NCBI GenBank assembly: GCA_030430495.1
Contig: JAUIKM010000031.1
Span: 1 to 64,000 of the forward strand
DNA length: 64,000 nucleotides
Source: a bacterium
Lineage (GTDB): Bacteria; Bacteroidota; Ignavibacteria; Kapaibacteriales; UBA7675
Reading direction: 5' to 3'
How positions within the stretch are numbered: the stretch's first letter is position 1; each line of letters begins with the position of its first letter. Shown here one piece after another: positions 25,709-35,408 of this stretch. The position numbers and the translations under genes are program-made. The notes beneath the pieces are model-generated. The model ran no database searches. It saw nothing but the letters and a program-made list of their open reading frames with translations, and was not told the DNA's origin.

Positions 25709-28700
25709 TCAAACCCGCTCGCAGGATCGTCAGTTGTGTTCAATGGCGCACATTGGAGGTGCAGTCCAAGTGCAATGCCGTCAGTTGCGCTGAGAATGGA
25801 AGGGGTGTTCTGTTTAAAACGCTGGGCCCGCTATTAAACGGGGCTCTTGCTGCGATGATACTAGGCGTTTTAACATTTGCGCTGCCGGCAAACTCCTATT
25901 CTCAACTTCAAACAAACTGGTGGTACTTTGGAAATCGTGCTGGGTTAACATTTATGGATGAGGGGCCGATTGCCGATTCATCCGGTATGTTGATCAGCGG
26001 TGAAAATTGTACGTCTTATTCAGACCCATGCACCGGAGAACTGTTGCTGTACTCCAACGGCCGCACCATATGGGACTCGCAACATCAAATTATTGTTAAC
26101 GGCGACGGTTTACTCGGCGCGGGAACAACCTCTCAAGGGGTACTGCTTATTCCATCGCCCGAGTCCCCTGACAAAATGTTTTGTTTTACCGCCGGACCAT
26201 CATCGAGCGGTATTGTGGATTTTGATCCGAGGGTGGCGGTTTCAGTTGTGGAGCGCGCCGGTGAGTCCCGCAATTGGAGAGTCAGCAACAAAAACATCGT
26301 TGTACTGGATTCCACTGCGGAGAAACTTGCCGCAACCCAAACTTGTGACGGCCGAGGTTATTGGGTGGCTGCACACCATATCAGACTCAATACATTTTTT
26401 ATACTCAGATTGGATGAAACAGGCAACTATACAGATTTTCAAAGATTTGATGGAATCGGACATCAACCGCAAAGCAATGTTGAAATTGAGCCCCTGTCGA
26501 ACTGGCACTATCGAATCGGGGGAATGAAATTCTCACCGGATGGAAAATATTTGTGCCTCGTTTCGAATCGGGCGAATTTTGTCGAGCTATTCAGATTTGA
26601 CAATAAGACGGGGGAGCTAAGCGATCCAATTCTGCTGTCGAATGTGGACTCAGAGGGTATCAAAAAACCCTACAGCTGTGCATTTTCTTCAAACAGTAAG
26701 ATACTGTACGTTTCCAGAGGGTTTGACAGACATCTGAGCCAGTACGATCTCAGCACCTACGATTATCAGGCCATTCGCAATTCCTTGTATCCTGTTTACA
26801 TGGATGCCGAGACTATCAGTTTTTCCAATGAATTTCACGCTATGCAACTGGCACGGGACGGGAGAATATACTACACTGACATTGATCATCTGGACGTTAT
26901 TGCCAATCCAAATGAAGCGGGGGCGGCCTGCAAGTATTTGGACAGTGCAGTGTATCTCATGGGACGCGGAACAAATTCTTCGCTTCCATCTTTTGTGGAT
27001 TCCTGGCTCGCCACGCCTCCCGATGCCGGGCTGGAATGTGCTAAGCCGCATGTCAAGTTCAGCCTGGATACTTTGATATGCGCCGGGCAGTATCTGCAGG
27101 TTGAAAATCTGACGCGAAGAAATCCTCAGTCCTGGCAATGGACGTTTGAAGGAGGAATTCCGGCAAGCTTTGAAGGAGCCAACCCTCCGGCAATATTGTT
27201 CCCAAATCCGGGAATGTTTTTTGTCAGCCTGATTGCGACAAACGACAATGGTAGCGACTCTTTGTCGGCCGCGATCAAAGTCGTAGCGACTCCCGAAGTT
27301 AGCCTGGGACCAGACCTGACTATTTGCCGCGGGCAGTCCGTGACGTTGAGTGCCTCCGGCGCGGATCGGTACGAATGGGTGCCTCAGGTTGGCATAACAT
27401 CCCCAAAAGATCCGGTCCAGACACTCTCACCGGAAACGACCACTCAGTATATCGTTAAAGGTTGGAGTATTCTGGACTGTGAATCTTTAGACACCATCAA
27501 TGTTAACGTGCGAGATAGATTGGTCGCCGAAGCAGGGCCCGATGTAAATATTTGTCTTGGTGAATCTACAGTTTTGCAAGGGTCGGGAGGTAGCACATAC
27601 CTATGGTCCCCTGCAGATGGATTGAGTGATATTAACTCTCCAAATCCGATCGCCGCGCCGGCTCAGACGACTATGTATCATTTGCGCGTCGGAAGTGGAG
27701 ATTGTGAATCGCGCGATTCCGTTCTTGTAGAGGTCCATCTTCCTCCGGTCATCGTTACTTCTCCGGATCAGACAATCTGCCCCGGAGATACGATAACATT
27801 GACCGCCGCCGGAGGACAGAATATCAGATGGGCGGAAAGCGCGTCACTTTCAAGCCTCAGCGGATCTTCCACGCTGGCTGCTCCCGGTAAAACTGAAACC
27901 TTCAAGGTCTTTGCCATCAACGAGTATGGCTGCACCGACAGTGCGGAAGTTACGATCAATGTTGAAGCCCCTTTTGATATTTTGGTGGACTATCCCGATT
28001 CTGTCTGCTCGAGCAGCGAATTCAAACTGTCTGCCTCCGGGGCCGACGAATATGAATGGCGGCCGCAAGATCTTTTTGATGATCCATTTTCACCAAACCC
28101 AACAGCACGAGTCGGCAGTTCTCAAATGTTAACTGTTATCGGGAAACGCGGCACTTGTAAACAAACTGTTGAAATCCCGATTAACATATTACCCAAAACT
28201 TCGATTGAACTCAATCCTCTGTATCAAATTTGCGCCGGCGAGTCAGTGAAAATTGAAGCTGCGGGCGCGGCGGCCTATTCCTGGAGTCCCGCAACCGGCC
28301 TTGATAATCCCAACAGTGCATCTCCGACTGCAAGTCCCACAGAATCAACAGTTTACACCGTTGTTGGAGTGGATGTCAATGGATGTGAGACGCTGGCAGG
28401 CACAACCGAAGTTCGGGTCAGTAACAACACCGAAATAGTAGTTGCGGCGGACAATGCAAATGTGACTCCTGCAAGACCGGGTGAGTCCAGAACAATCGTA
28501 ATTTCACTTTCTGGAGAGCAAACACAGATTGAATCGCTCGACATACAGAGTATCGAATTCCGACTGAACTTTCCGGTCAATGGACTGAGACTTGGTGACA
28601 TAATAAACTCGGAACAGTCCGGATGGAGTTGGGAGATTGTTAATGGTGAATCAGGGCAGGGTGGAGCTTTGATACGAGGGGCTGGTTCTTCCCGCCTTGC

Positions 28701-29142
28701 CGGCGGTCCGCTCATGTCATTGGAGTTCACCGTATTTCAGCACAAGTTTGACTCACTTGCAGCAAAAATTGGTATTTCATCGGATATCGAAACAAGTGAT
28801 TGCGGTCGGGTAGAAACCCATGGAACTTCGATACCTTTAAGTCCGCTCTGCCTCAATGACAGCCGTGTTTTTCAACTGTCGGGAATTCCGTTCAGCATTA
28901 AATCTCCCGAACCACATCCTTCCTCTGGTGAAGTTGAAATCAACTATTCTATAGCCATTAACGCCCACACAACGCTGGAAGTGCACAACTCCATTGGCTC
29001 GCGTGTGGCCAAACTGGTTGATAACAATCTTGTAGCAGGCTACTACAGCGAATCCGTCACCGGTCTGGCGCCGGGAGTGTATTTCATAACGCTTAAGTCG
29101 GGGCCATTCTTCGAAACCGTGACAATTGTCGTTCAAGAGTAG
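25687..29142 (+). CDS. Large T9SS-secreted multidomain protein (propeller, PKD, Ig-like repeats)
   Basis: 1151 residues, starting inside the previous gene after GGGGGGCAGG. A hydrophobic signal (about 46-68) follows an unusually long basic N-region, so the true start could be later. Order: beta-propeller-like region (75-450; KFSPDGKYLCLVSN), a PKD domain (about 460-540; ending FVSLIATNDNGSDS), five Ig-like repeats of ~75 residues (540-910; each with C-x-G-x(4)-L-x-A-x-G), a cohesin-like beta domain (915-1060), and a C-terminal type A sorting domain (1075-1151; VAKLVDNNLVAGYY, GVYFITL). The sorting domain sends it through T9SS to the cell surface. It may present or bind the two Cys-rich proteins. 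Confidence 0.85.
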   Translation: MHRYLPLVKPARRIVSCVQWRTLEVQSKCNAVSCAENGRGVLFKTLGPLLNGALAAMILGVLTFALPANSYSQLQTNWWYFGNRAGLTFMDEGPIADSSGMLISGENCTSYSDPCTGELLLYSNGRTIWDSQHQIIVNGDGLLGAGTTSQGVLLIPSPESPDKMFCFTAGPSSSGIVDFDPRVAVSVVERAGESRNWRVSNKNIVVLDSTAEKLAATQTCDGRGYWVAAHHIRLNTFFILRLDETGNYTDFQRFDGIGHQPQSNVEIEPLSNWHYRIGGMKFSPDGKYLCLVSNRANFVELFRFDNKTGELSDPILLSNVDSEGIKKPYSCAFSSNSKILYVSRGFDRHLSQYDLSTYDYQAIRNSLYPVYMDAETISFSNEFHAMQLARDGRIYYTDIDHLDVIANPNEAGAACKYLDSAVYLMGRGTNSSLPSFVDSWLATPPDAGLECAKPHVKFSLDTLICAGQYLQVENLTRRNPQSWQWTFEGGIPASFEGANPPAILFPNPGMFFVSLIATNDNGSDSLSAAIKVVATPEVSLGPDLTICRGQSVTLSASGADRYEWVPQVGITSPKDPVQTLSPETTTQYIVKGWSILDCESLDTINVNVRDRLVAEAGPDVNICLGESTVLQGSGGSTYLWSPADGLSDINSPNPIAAPAQTTMYHLRVGSGDCESRDSVLVEVHLPPVIVTSPDQTICPGDTITLTAAGGQNIRWAESASLSSLSGSSTLAAPGKTETFKVFAINEYGCTDSAEVTINVEAPFDILVDYPDSVCSSSEFKLSASGADEYEWRPQDLFDDPFSPNPTARVGSSQMLTVIGKRGTCKQTVEIPINILPKTSIELNPLYQICAGESVKIEAAGAAAYSWSPATGLDNPNSASPTASPTESTVYTVVGVDVNGCETLAGTTEVRVSNNTEIVVAADNANVTPARPGESRTIVISLSGEQTQIESLDIQSIEFRLNFPVNGLRLGDIINSEQSGWSWEIVNGESGQGGALIRGAGSSRLAGGPLMSLEFTVFQHKFDSLAAKIGISSDIETSDCGRVETHGTSIPLSPLCLNDSRVFQLSGIPFSIKSPEPHPSSGEVEINYSIAINAHTTLEVHNSIGSRVAKLVDNNLVAGYYSESVTGLAPGVYFITLKSGPFFETVTIVVQE

Positions 29143-29735
29143 TGCTTGTAAATCCATTGACATCACGGGCTGGTGCTTTCATCCATTGGCGGCCACCTTC
29201 TATTCCGTGTCCCAGAGAAGGACATGAACGGTGCATTCCGCCCTTTTTCACGCTGCATACTACAAGGATCCCCGAGCGCTTCGCCGCCTCATTCATTCGT
29301 CGGCTTGCTCTTTCCTCTTGTTAACCTCCGCACGCCAAACCCGAAGTCCCACAGTCGGTCCAGCGACGCACACGAACCTCAAAACCTGAAGTCTGCGTGA
29401 CAAACAAAAAAGTCATAAAGCAAGCCGCAAGTGGAGCGCAGCGGCGCTGCAATTCAAGTCAATCGTGGCGAGTCATGGCGGCTCAAACGACAAAGGTCTT
29501 CATTCGCTCCTTGCGCCGGTAATCCGCGATGCGCAGGGCAGTTTGAATTTCGGACCGGCGGCGACGCCACGATTGCATGACCAGGCATGAGCGCCGGTTC
29601 GGGCCGTGAAGTTTGACGTTGCATACTATTGAGCGATTTGTTACATTGACCATCCCCGTTCAAGCAACTGCGCCCGCCGTATCTCCGTCCCACGAGTATT
29701 ACGCACAATGCGCGGCGCACACTCTGAGTATTTTT
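29143..29735. other. Gap between two T9SS genes
   Basis: Holds repeat R2 (29267-29456). The remaining ~280 bp before the next ATG show no gene. An in-frame TTG at 29613 would extend the next protein upstream, but it would bury the signal peptide. Confidence 0.5.
29267..29456 (+). repeat. 190-bp dispersed element R2
   Basis: Differs from R1 at about five positions over 190 bp with no gap, so the two copies are recent. It lies directly after the operon ending at 29142. Confidence 0.92.
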
Positions 29736-32594
29736 ATGCTTTTTGTTAAGCCCTTGCATGGCCTGAAGCGCTATGCGATCATGTGCGCTTGTTTACCGGC
29801 GCTGATTGTGTTCTGGCTGCCTCGTGCACTCGCCGGGCAGGAACTGCTGCATACATTCAACGATAATCTCCCTAAACGGCACAGTACTGTGACTTCCGTC
29901 ATTGCCGATGACGACCACTTTTATTACGCCGGTCGTTCTTCGGCACAGTGCGGTCCACGGCATTTTGTAGGCTGTGTGGATGCCGACGGGATCGAAGTCT
30001 GGAGCACGCTGGATCAGGAAATCAAGTTGGGGCGCGTAGATCAATTGCGTGTGCTGGAAGGCAGTCTGTTTGTCGGCGTGACGTTTGATGCCGCATCCTA
30101 CTCGGCCACACCTGATCGGGCAGGGCTGTACAAAGTTGATCCGGCAAGCGGCGAAATCGAGTGGTTTCAGATTGTCGGGAACGAAGGAGACACCGGCAGC
30201 GCCGCGCAGATCCTGGCATACAACGAAGAAATGTTAATCTTCTATTCGCGGAGCAGCGACCTGCAAATAAATCGATTGCGATTTATCGATGTTGCAAACG
30301 GAGAAATTCTTCGCTCGGCGGACCTGACCGACGCGTCGTACAATACAGGCGTTAACATTGCCGCCGACAGCCAGGGCGCCGTGTATTTCAATTTCACGGA
30401 TGGACTCGTTAAACTGGATGGGGCGTCGACCGATCTGAGCGAGACATTGTGGGAGTTTCGTACGCCGGATTTGCAGACTGTCGGCGTGATTGAAGACATG
30501 TTTATTACTGCGAGTGGTCGCCTGTATTGTTTGACTTCTCTGGGCGAAGCTCTCGAGCTGGACACGGAAACCGGCGAATTGATCAATCAATTCGACTTTA
30601 CCAATCTCGATGAGGTCGTGTACGTCGCCGACAAAGATTTTGACGGGCACAACTTGTACTGCACCTGGCAGACCGCTGCGAGATCAGGAGATTCGCTCAA
30701 TGTCAGCAAGCTGGACCTCGAATCGGGGCGTCTGGAATGGCGGACGCGTGTGGGGTTTGCAGCGCAGGGTGTAATGTCGCGTTCGCTGGTATTGGGCGAT
30801 GACAATACACTGCTGCTTAACGGCGACCTGTTCAATGAAGAACCTGTACCTCAATCGATTGGGATATCGCGGCTGGACGTTGTCAATGGCGCGATAGATA
30901 CGCAGTACACGATTGAATCGGACAACGGATTAATCTTGTCGACCCTGAGCAGAAGCGGCGATGCAATTCGACTGTTTAACAATGTCATCGAGGAAGCGCC
31001 ATTCAGTGTTTTTACCCATATTGAGTCTCGCCGACTCAATGCCGCGGGTATACCCGAGGGGGATAGTCGGATGTATGCCGGACGTGCGGCCTTCCCGTCC
31101 GCCGTGCTGCAGATGATTAACGCCGGTGAGCAAGTCATCCAGCTTCGCCAGGTCGGGTCTTCCGTGGCCGTTGTCTGGCTGGACAAAGAGCTGAACATCG
31201 AGTACGGCACGCTTCTGCCGCAGTCCAACAACATCGCCACCGGCGCGCGCATGGCGGTTAACTCCCTGGGGCAGGTTGCAGTTACAGCCGGGTTACAATG
31301 GTGGCAAGAGCCGAGTGAAGAACGCGCCGCGCCCGGGTACAAAATTGGTCCGCTACCCGACCGTTATAATATCCATTTGTTAAGTGCCGGCGGTGAAATC
31401 CTGCGCTCGTTTTTTGGACAGGGTGAAATTGGCGGGTATTGGCTCAGAGACATCGTCAGCGATGGGGTTAACTTTTATACGGCCCGGATCAATGGGCAGG
31501 GCCAACACAGCGAAAACAATGTGCAGATTCTCCGAATAAACCCGGAGGGAATCGAAACCCGGGCGCTGTCCGTCGTGAAGCTGGGCAGTCTGTCAAATAG
31601 TCGCAATTTTATCGCGCACGAAAACAGAGTGTTGTTTGCCGGCGCAGTGCAGGATCAGCGTGGACGGGTGTGGGAAATCAACACAGCGGACTTCAGCATC
31701 GATCCTCTGCTCGATTGGCCAGACTGTGAAGAGGTCGCCACAATCGCGGTTAACGGAAGCCGTACAACACTGGCGTGTAGATTTCAAGGCCGGGCCGAAA
31801 TTGTTCACATCGATCTGGAGTCGGCGGATATTCTGTGGCGTCAGCGTCTCGACCAGGACGATCAGGTGCTCTACCTTTTTGCGCACAACCAGAAAGTTTA
31901 TACACTCGGGAACAAACTGAACCTGGATTCGGACTGTCTGGATTTCAGTATTGGCCGCATTGATGTTAACAGCGGAGAGTTTGATTGGATTAAACTGCGA
32001 CCCTGCGATGGTGGGCCGAGTCCGCAAGTGTTTTTCGCGGATATGAAAGAAGATGAAATTGCCGTCGGCGGCAGACTGCACCACAACCCGATTGACGGCC
32101 GCGCGCATTTTTTTGTCATGCGTCTTGATCCGGAGGGCCGCGAGCGCGATTTTTACGTCATAGACTATCCCGAATCGGTCCCCGCACCCATTGGCGAATT
32201 TGATCCCGGCCCGGTGTTTTATGCGCCAGACGGTTCTTTGCTCTATACCATTCAGCAGCGCTTTGATGACGATTGTTACCGGAGCGCCGCAGTGTACCGG
32301 CTGGACCCTGTCACCGCCGTTGCGGGAGAACAACAGGAGAGTTTTAATCGCCTTGCCATTTTTCCGAATCCGGCCGAAGGGGCGGCCCGACTGGTGTTTG
32401 ACGGACTTGCCGGAACTGTTTACACAGTCGAAGTGCAGGATCTGTTGGGGCGCGTCATGTTAAACAGGCGCGTTGTGCTGGAGCATCCATCGTCCGGCAT
32501 TCCTCTCGACCTGACGCATTTTTCGCGCGGAACCTACACCGTGCGCATCAATGGAGCAGGGCGGAGCCGGCAGGCGGTGCTGAATAAACAGTGA
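29736..32594 (+). CDS. T9SS-secreted beta-propeller protein
   Basis: About 952 residues from the ATG at 29736, which gives a proper signal peptide (cleavage near ALAGQ). The body is a series of PQQ/WD-like blade motifs (for example GLYKVDPASGEIEWF, ALELDTETGELINQF, VSKLDLESGRLEWR) spread over ~850 residues, suggesting one or more propellers. The last ~75 residues are a type A sorting domain (LAIFPNPAEGAARLVF to GTYTVRI). Substrate or ligand is unknown. It is a single-gene unit flanked by R2 and R3 in the same orientation. Confidence 0.85.
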   Translation: MLFVKPLHGLKRYAIMCACLPALIVFWLPRALAGQELLHTFNDNLPKRHSTVTSVIADDDHFYYAGRSSAQCGPRHFVGCVDADGIEVWSTLDQEIKLGRVDQLRVLEGSLFVGVTFDAASYSATPDRAGLYKVDPASGEIEWFQIVGNEGDTGSAAQILAYNEEMLIFYSRSSDLQINRLRFIDVANGEILRSADLTDASYNTGVNIAADSQGAVYFNFTDGLVKLDGASTDLSETLWEFRTPDLQTVGVIEDMFITASGRLYCLTSLGEALELDTETGELINQFDFTNLDEVVYVADKDFDGHNLYCTWQTAARSGDSLNVSKLDLESGRLEWRTRVGFAAQGVMSRSLVLGDDNTLLLNGDLFNEEPVPQSIGISRLDVVNGAIDTQYTIESDNGLILSTLSRSGDAIRLFNNVIEEAPFSVFTHIESRRLNAAGIPEGDSRMYAGRAAFPSAVLQMINAGEQVIQLRQVGSSVAVVWLDKELNIEYGTLLPQSNNIATGARMAVNSLGQVAVTAGLQWWQEPSEERAAPGYKIGPLPDRYNIHLLSAGGEILRSFFGQGEIGGYWLRDIVSDGVNFYTARINGQGQHSENNVQILRINPEGIETRALSVVKLGSLSNSRNFIAHENRVLFAGAVQDQRGRVWEINTADFSIDPLLDWPDCEEVATIAVNGSRTTLACRFQGRAEIVHIDLESADILWRQRLDQDDQVLYLFAHNQKVYTLGNKLNLDSDCLDFSIGRIDVNSGEFDWIKLRPCDGGPSPQVFFADMKEDEIAVGGRLHHNPIDGRAHFFVMRLDPEGRERDFYVIDYPESVPAPIGEFDPGPVFYAPDGSLLYTIQQRFDDDCYRSAAVYRLDPVTAVAGEQQESFNRLAIFPNPAEGAARLVFDGLAGTVYTVEVQDLLGRVMLNRRVVLEHPSSGIPLDLTHFSRGTYTVRINGAGRSRQAVLNKQ

Positions 32595-32616
32595 AATGCA
32601 ATGTTCCGGCTGAACT

Positions 32617-32801
32617 CCGAGCGCTTCGCCGCCTCATACATTCGTCGGCTTGCTTTTTCCTCTTGTTAACATTCGAACGCCAAACCGGAAGTCCCACAGT
32701 CGGTCCGGTGACGTACACGAGTCTCCAAGCCTGAAGTCTGCGCGACAAACAAAAAAGTCATAAAGCAAGCCGCAAGTGAAGCGCAGCGGCGCTGCAATGC
32801 A
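32617..32801 (+). repeat. 185-bp dispersed element R3
   Basis: Aligns over its full length with R1 and R2, with more substitutions (for example attcgaac for cctccgcac). It begins 23 bp after the stop of the T9SS gene. Confidence 0.88.
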
Positions 32802-32858
32802 AGCCACAAGCCAAAGAGTGAAGTTGAAGTCGCAAATCTGCCAATGTTAAACGCCGGG

Positions 32859-35390
32859 TTAACGCTCATCCCGCGCCGGAACGAGGTGCAGCGTTTCGTC
32901 AAAGCCGGGGTGGTGGCTGCGCGACATCGGAATAGTCGCAAAGCCGCCGGTGCGCCACAGCTGCATCTGGTTGGCGTAGTGCGGGCTCAGCGCCTGGCCC
33001 GAGTTGCCGCCCGGCAGAATCGTCCGCACCACCGAGTCGCGCATGTCCGCCACAAAACGCATCGACGTGGCCGTGCGCACCGTGTAGGGATCGTAAAAAC
33101 GCCACTCGCTGTTGTTGATCGTCGTGACGTTGCCGTCGGCGGGAAAAGGCCCGATGTTAACCAGCGTGCGCATCGCCGCCTGCTCGCCGAAGAGGTGCGG
33201 CACTTCGACCTGGTGAATGGCGCCCCAGTTCCAGGAAGGCGCGTCGTCGCTGTCCATATCCTGCCGCAGTTGTTTAATCGCGGCGTGGAAAGCGCGGCGT
33301 ATGATGGCGTCGCGTTCTTCCTTTTCCAGCGTGCGCCGGTCGTCGAACCAGGGATTGTCGGCCTCGTGGGCGAACTGCAAAATCAGACGCATCGGCACGT
33401 TGCTGACAAAAGTCAGCTTGTAATAAAGTTGGTCTCCCAGCTCATCGTGAAAAGTCTCATAAACCAGGCGCTCCAGCAAAACGTTAAATATTGCGGCGGC
33501 GGCACTGCCGCTGTGCATCGAATAATCCCACTGGTTTAAAAGGGTTATCGCCGCGCGCTCGGTCTCGTCGTAGTCGCGGGTTTCGGCGATCAAACTATCG
33601 CTCAGCGCCCGTGTTAATATTGGCGTTAATTCGCGGGCGTGTGGAGATATCAGGTCCATCTGCATAAAACTCACGTCCGCCGCGGTGTAAATGTCCAACT
33701 GTGAAAGTAACTCGTCGATGCGGCGCGCGCGCGAACTCGGCTCCCACAACGCGCTCACGTGAAAGGGCAGCTTGCGCGAAGTAAGATTGTTGGCGCTGAA
33801 GACGTAGGGGCGCTCGGGATTGTAGAGATGCGGCAGGTCCGTCGGCGGATGCATGCCCTGCCAGTCTTCTTCCGCCACCCAGCCGCGCGCGGGCAGGTTT
33901 GGATTGTTGCTGCCGCGCCTGGGCACATTGGCCGCGGGCGCCACGCCGACATTTCCGGCCGTATCCGCGTAGGAAAAGTTAAGTGCGGGCGTGGTGAAAA
34001 TGCTGAGCGCGCGCAGAAAACGATCCCAGTTGTGCGCTTTTTGCAGGCGGTACATCGCCAGAATTTCATCGCTCATTTCATAACCGGTCCAGCGGAAACT
34101 GAGCGCTTTACGACGGTAAAAAGCCGCGGCGCCCGTGTCCGCCCGCGCCTCCGTCATTACCAGCTCGGGATGCCGAAACAGGTGAGCGTCGGAAATGAGC
34201 GCCGAGCGCTCCGTGGAGCGAATGCGAATCACCGCCGGAATCGAGTCCTTCACCTGGATCGTGTCCGTCCGAAATTTAAACTCGGCCGTCTCGCTTTCGC
34301 TGATGTAATAACGCCGGCGATTGCTCGTGTCCAGCTTCTCCACGAACAGGTCGCAGTCGTCCAGCATGATGTTCGTCACGCCCCAGGCAATGGCGTCGTT
34401 GCGCCCGACCACGACAAAGGGAAGTCCCGGAATGGTCAATCCGGCGGCGTTGATGCCGGGGGAAGTCAGGTGCGCCTGATACCACCGTGGCGGCATCATC
34501 AGCGTCAGGTGCGGGTCGTTGGCCAGGATGGCCCGTTTGTCATTTCCGGCCGCACGCACCGCCCAGGAATTGCTGCCGGCCGCCGTGCCTTTAATGCCGT
34601 AGTACTCGCGCACGTACTGCCATGTCTCCGCAACTGCGCCGTCAAACTCCGGGGGAGTGTATTGCGGTGTTTTTTCAAAGCCGATTTTGTTTGTCAATGT
34701 GCCGGAAGCCGGCGGGTTGTCCACGTCCGTCACGGTGGGCGCGTCGGCGGGCCAGCGCGGGATCAGCTCTTCGGCGATGCCGCTGCCGTAGCGCGCGGCC
34801 ACCTCGCCGAGGGCGGCGTCGGTCCAGAATGAAAGGCACATTTCCCAGGACATCAGGCGGCCCAGAATCAGCGAGTGTTCGCCTTTCCAGTCTTCCGGTT
34901 CGTAACCAAGCGCGTCAAATTCAAAGGGCAGGCGCTCGCGATGTTCGGCCAGCCAGGCATTCACGCCGCGCGCATAGGCGTCCAGCGCCATCCTTGAGTC
35001 GTCGCTGATAAAACGGTACAATCTGGCCGCCGTGCCCGCAAAATCGACATGCCGCGTGAAGACATCGACGTCCAGCGCATCGCGCCCCAATATTTCCGCC
35101 AGCCGCCCCTGACCGTAGCGCCGCCCCAGGTCGAGTTGCCACATGCGGTCCTGGGCGTGCGCGTATCCGACGCCGAAAAAGAGGTCTTCATCGCTGGCGG
35201 CGATGATGTGCGGAATGCCGTAGCGGTTGCGGTGGATGTGAACGGAATCGCGAATGCCCTCCACCGTTGTTTCGCCGTCGCGCAGCGGCAGGGAGCGCGT
35301 GGCGAGATTGATCACAAACCACGAGCCCGCGCCGATCAGGATAAGTGCGGCAAATACGATGCCCGCGGTGGTTTTGAAAACTCTGCGCAT
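32859..35390 (-). CDS. Penicillin acylase family N-terminal-nucleophile hydrolase
   Basis: 843 residues with an N-terminal membrane or signal segment (about 8-30). The family precursor is cut autocatalytically into alpha and beta chains. The expected nucleophile is Ser273 in GSNSWAV, the new N-terminus of the beta chain. Other marks are RNRYGIPHI and GYAHAQDRMWQLDL in the alpha chain and NDPHL and GVTNIMLDDCDLF in the beta chain. Members hydrolyse penicillins, acyl-homoserine lactones or other N-acyl amides in the periplasm; the substrate here is open. The epimerase gene upstream ends 18 bp away on the other side of the start and on the same strand, so co-transcription is likely. Confidence 0.93.
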   Translation of the reverse strand: MRRVFKTTAGIVFAALILIGAGSWFVINLATRSLPLRDGETTVEGIRDSVHIHRNRYGIPHIIAASDEDLFFGVGYAHAQDRMWQLDLGRRYGQGRLAEILGRDALDVDVFTRHVDFAGTAARLYRFISDDSRMALDAYARGVNAWLAEHRERLPFEFDALGYEPEDWKGEHSLILGRLMSWEMCLSFWTDAALGEVAARYGSGIAEELIPRWPADAPTVTDVDNPPASGTLTNKIGFEKTPQYTPPEFDGAVAETWQYVREYYGIKGTAAGSNSWAVRAAGNDKRAILANDPHLTLMMPPRWYQAHLTSPGINAAGLTIPGLPFVVVGRNDAIAWGVTNIMLDDCDLFVEKLDTSNRRRYYISESETAEFKFRTDTIQVKDSIPAVIRIRSTERSALISDAHLFRHPELVMTEARADTGAAAFYRRKALSFRWTGYEMSDEILAMYRLQKAHNWDRFLRALSIFTTPALNFSYADTAGNVGVAPAANVPRRGSNNPNLPARGWVAEEDWQGMHPPTDLPHLYNPERPYVFSANNLTSRKLPFHVSALWEPSSRARRIDELLSQLDIYTAADVSFMQMDLISPHARELTPILTRALSDSLIAETRDYDETERAAITLLNQWDYSMHSGSAAAAIFNVLLERLVYETFHDELGDQLYYKLTFVSNVPMRLILQFAHEADNPWFDDRRTLEKEERDAIIRRAFHAAIKQLRQDMDSDDAPSWNWGAIHQVEVPHLFGEQAAMRTLVNIGPFPADGNVTTINNSEWRFYDPYTVRTATSMRFVADMRDSVVRTILPGGNSGQALSPHYANQMQLWRTGGFATIPMSRSHHPGFDETLHLVPARDER

Positions 35391-35408
35391 GCCGGTTCCG
35401 CCCGTCGA

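Noticed and set aside
23335-32801. R1-R3 as integron attC sites behind gene cassettes
   Set aside because: The arrangement (gene then repeat, same orientation) is suggestive, but the typical core-site heptamers are not at the ends, the modules are several kilobases long, and no integron integrase is visible.
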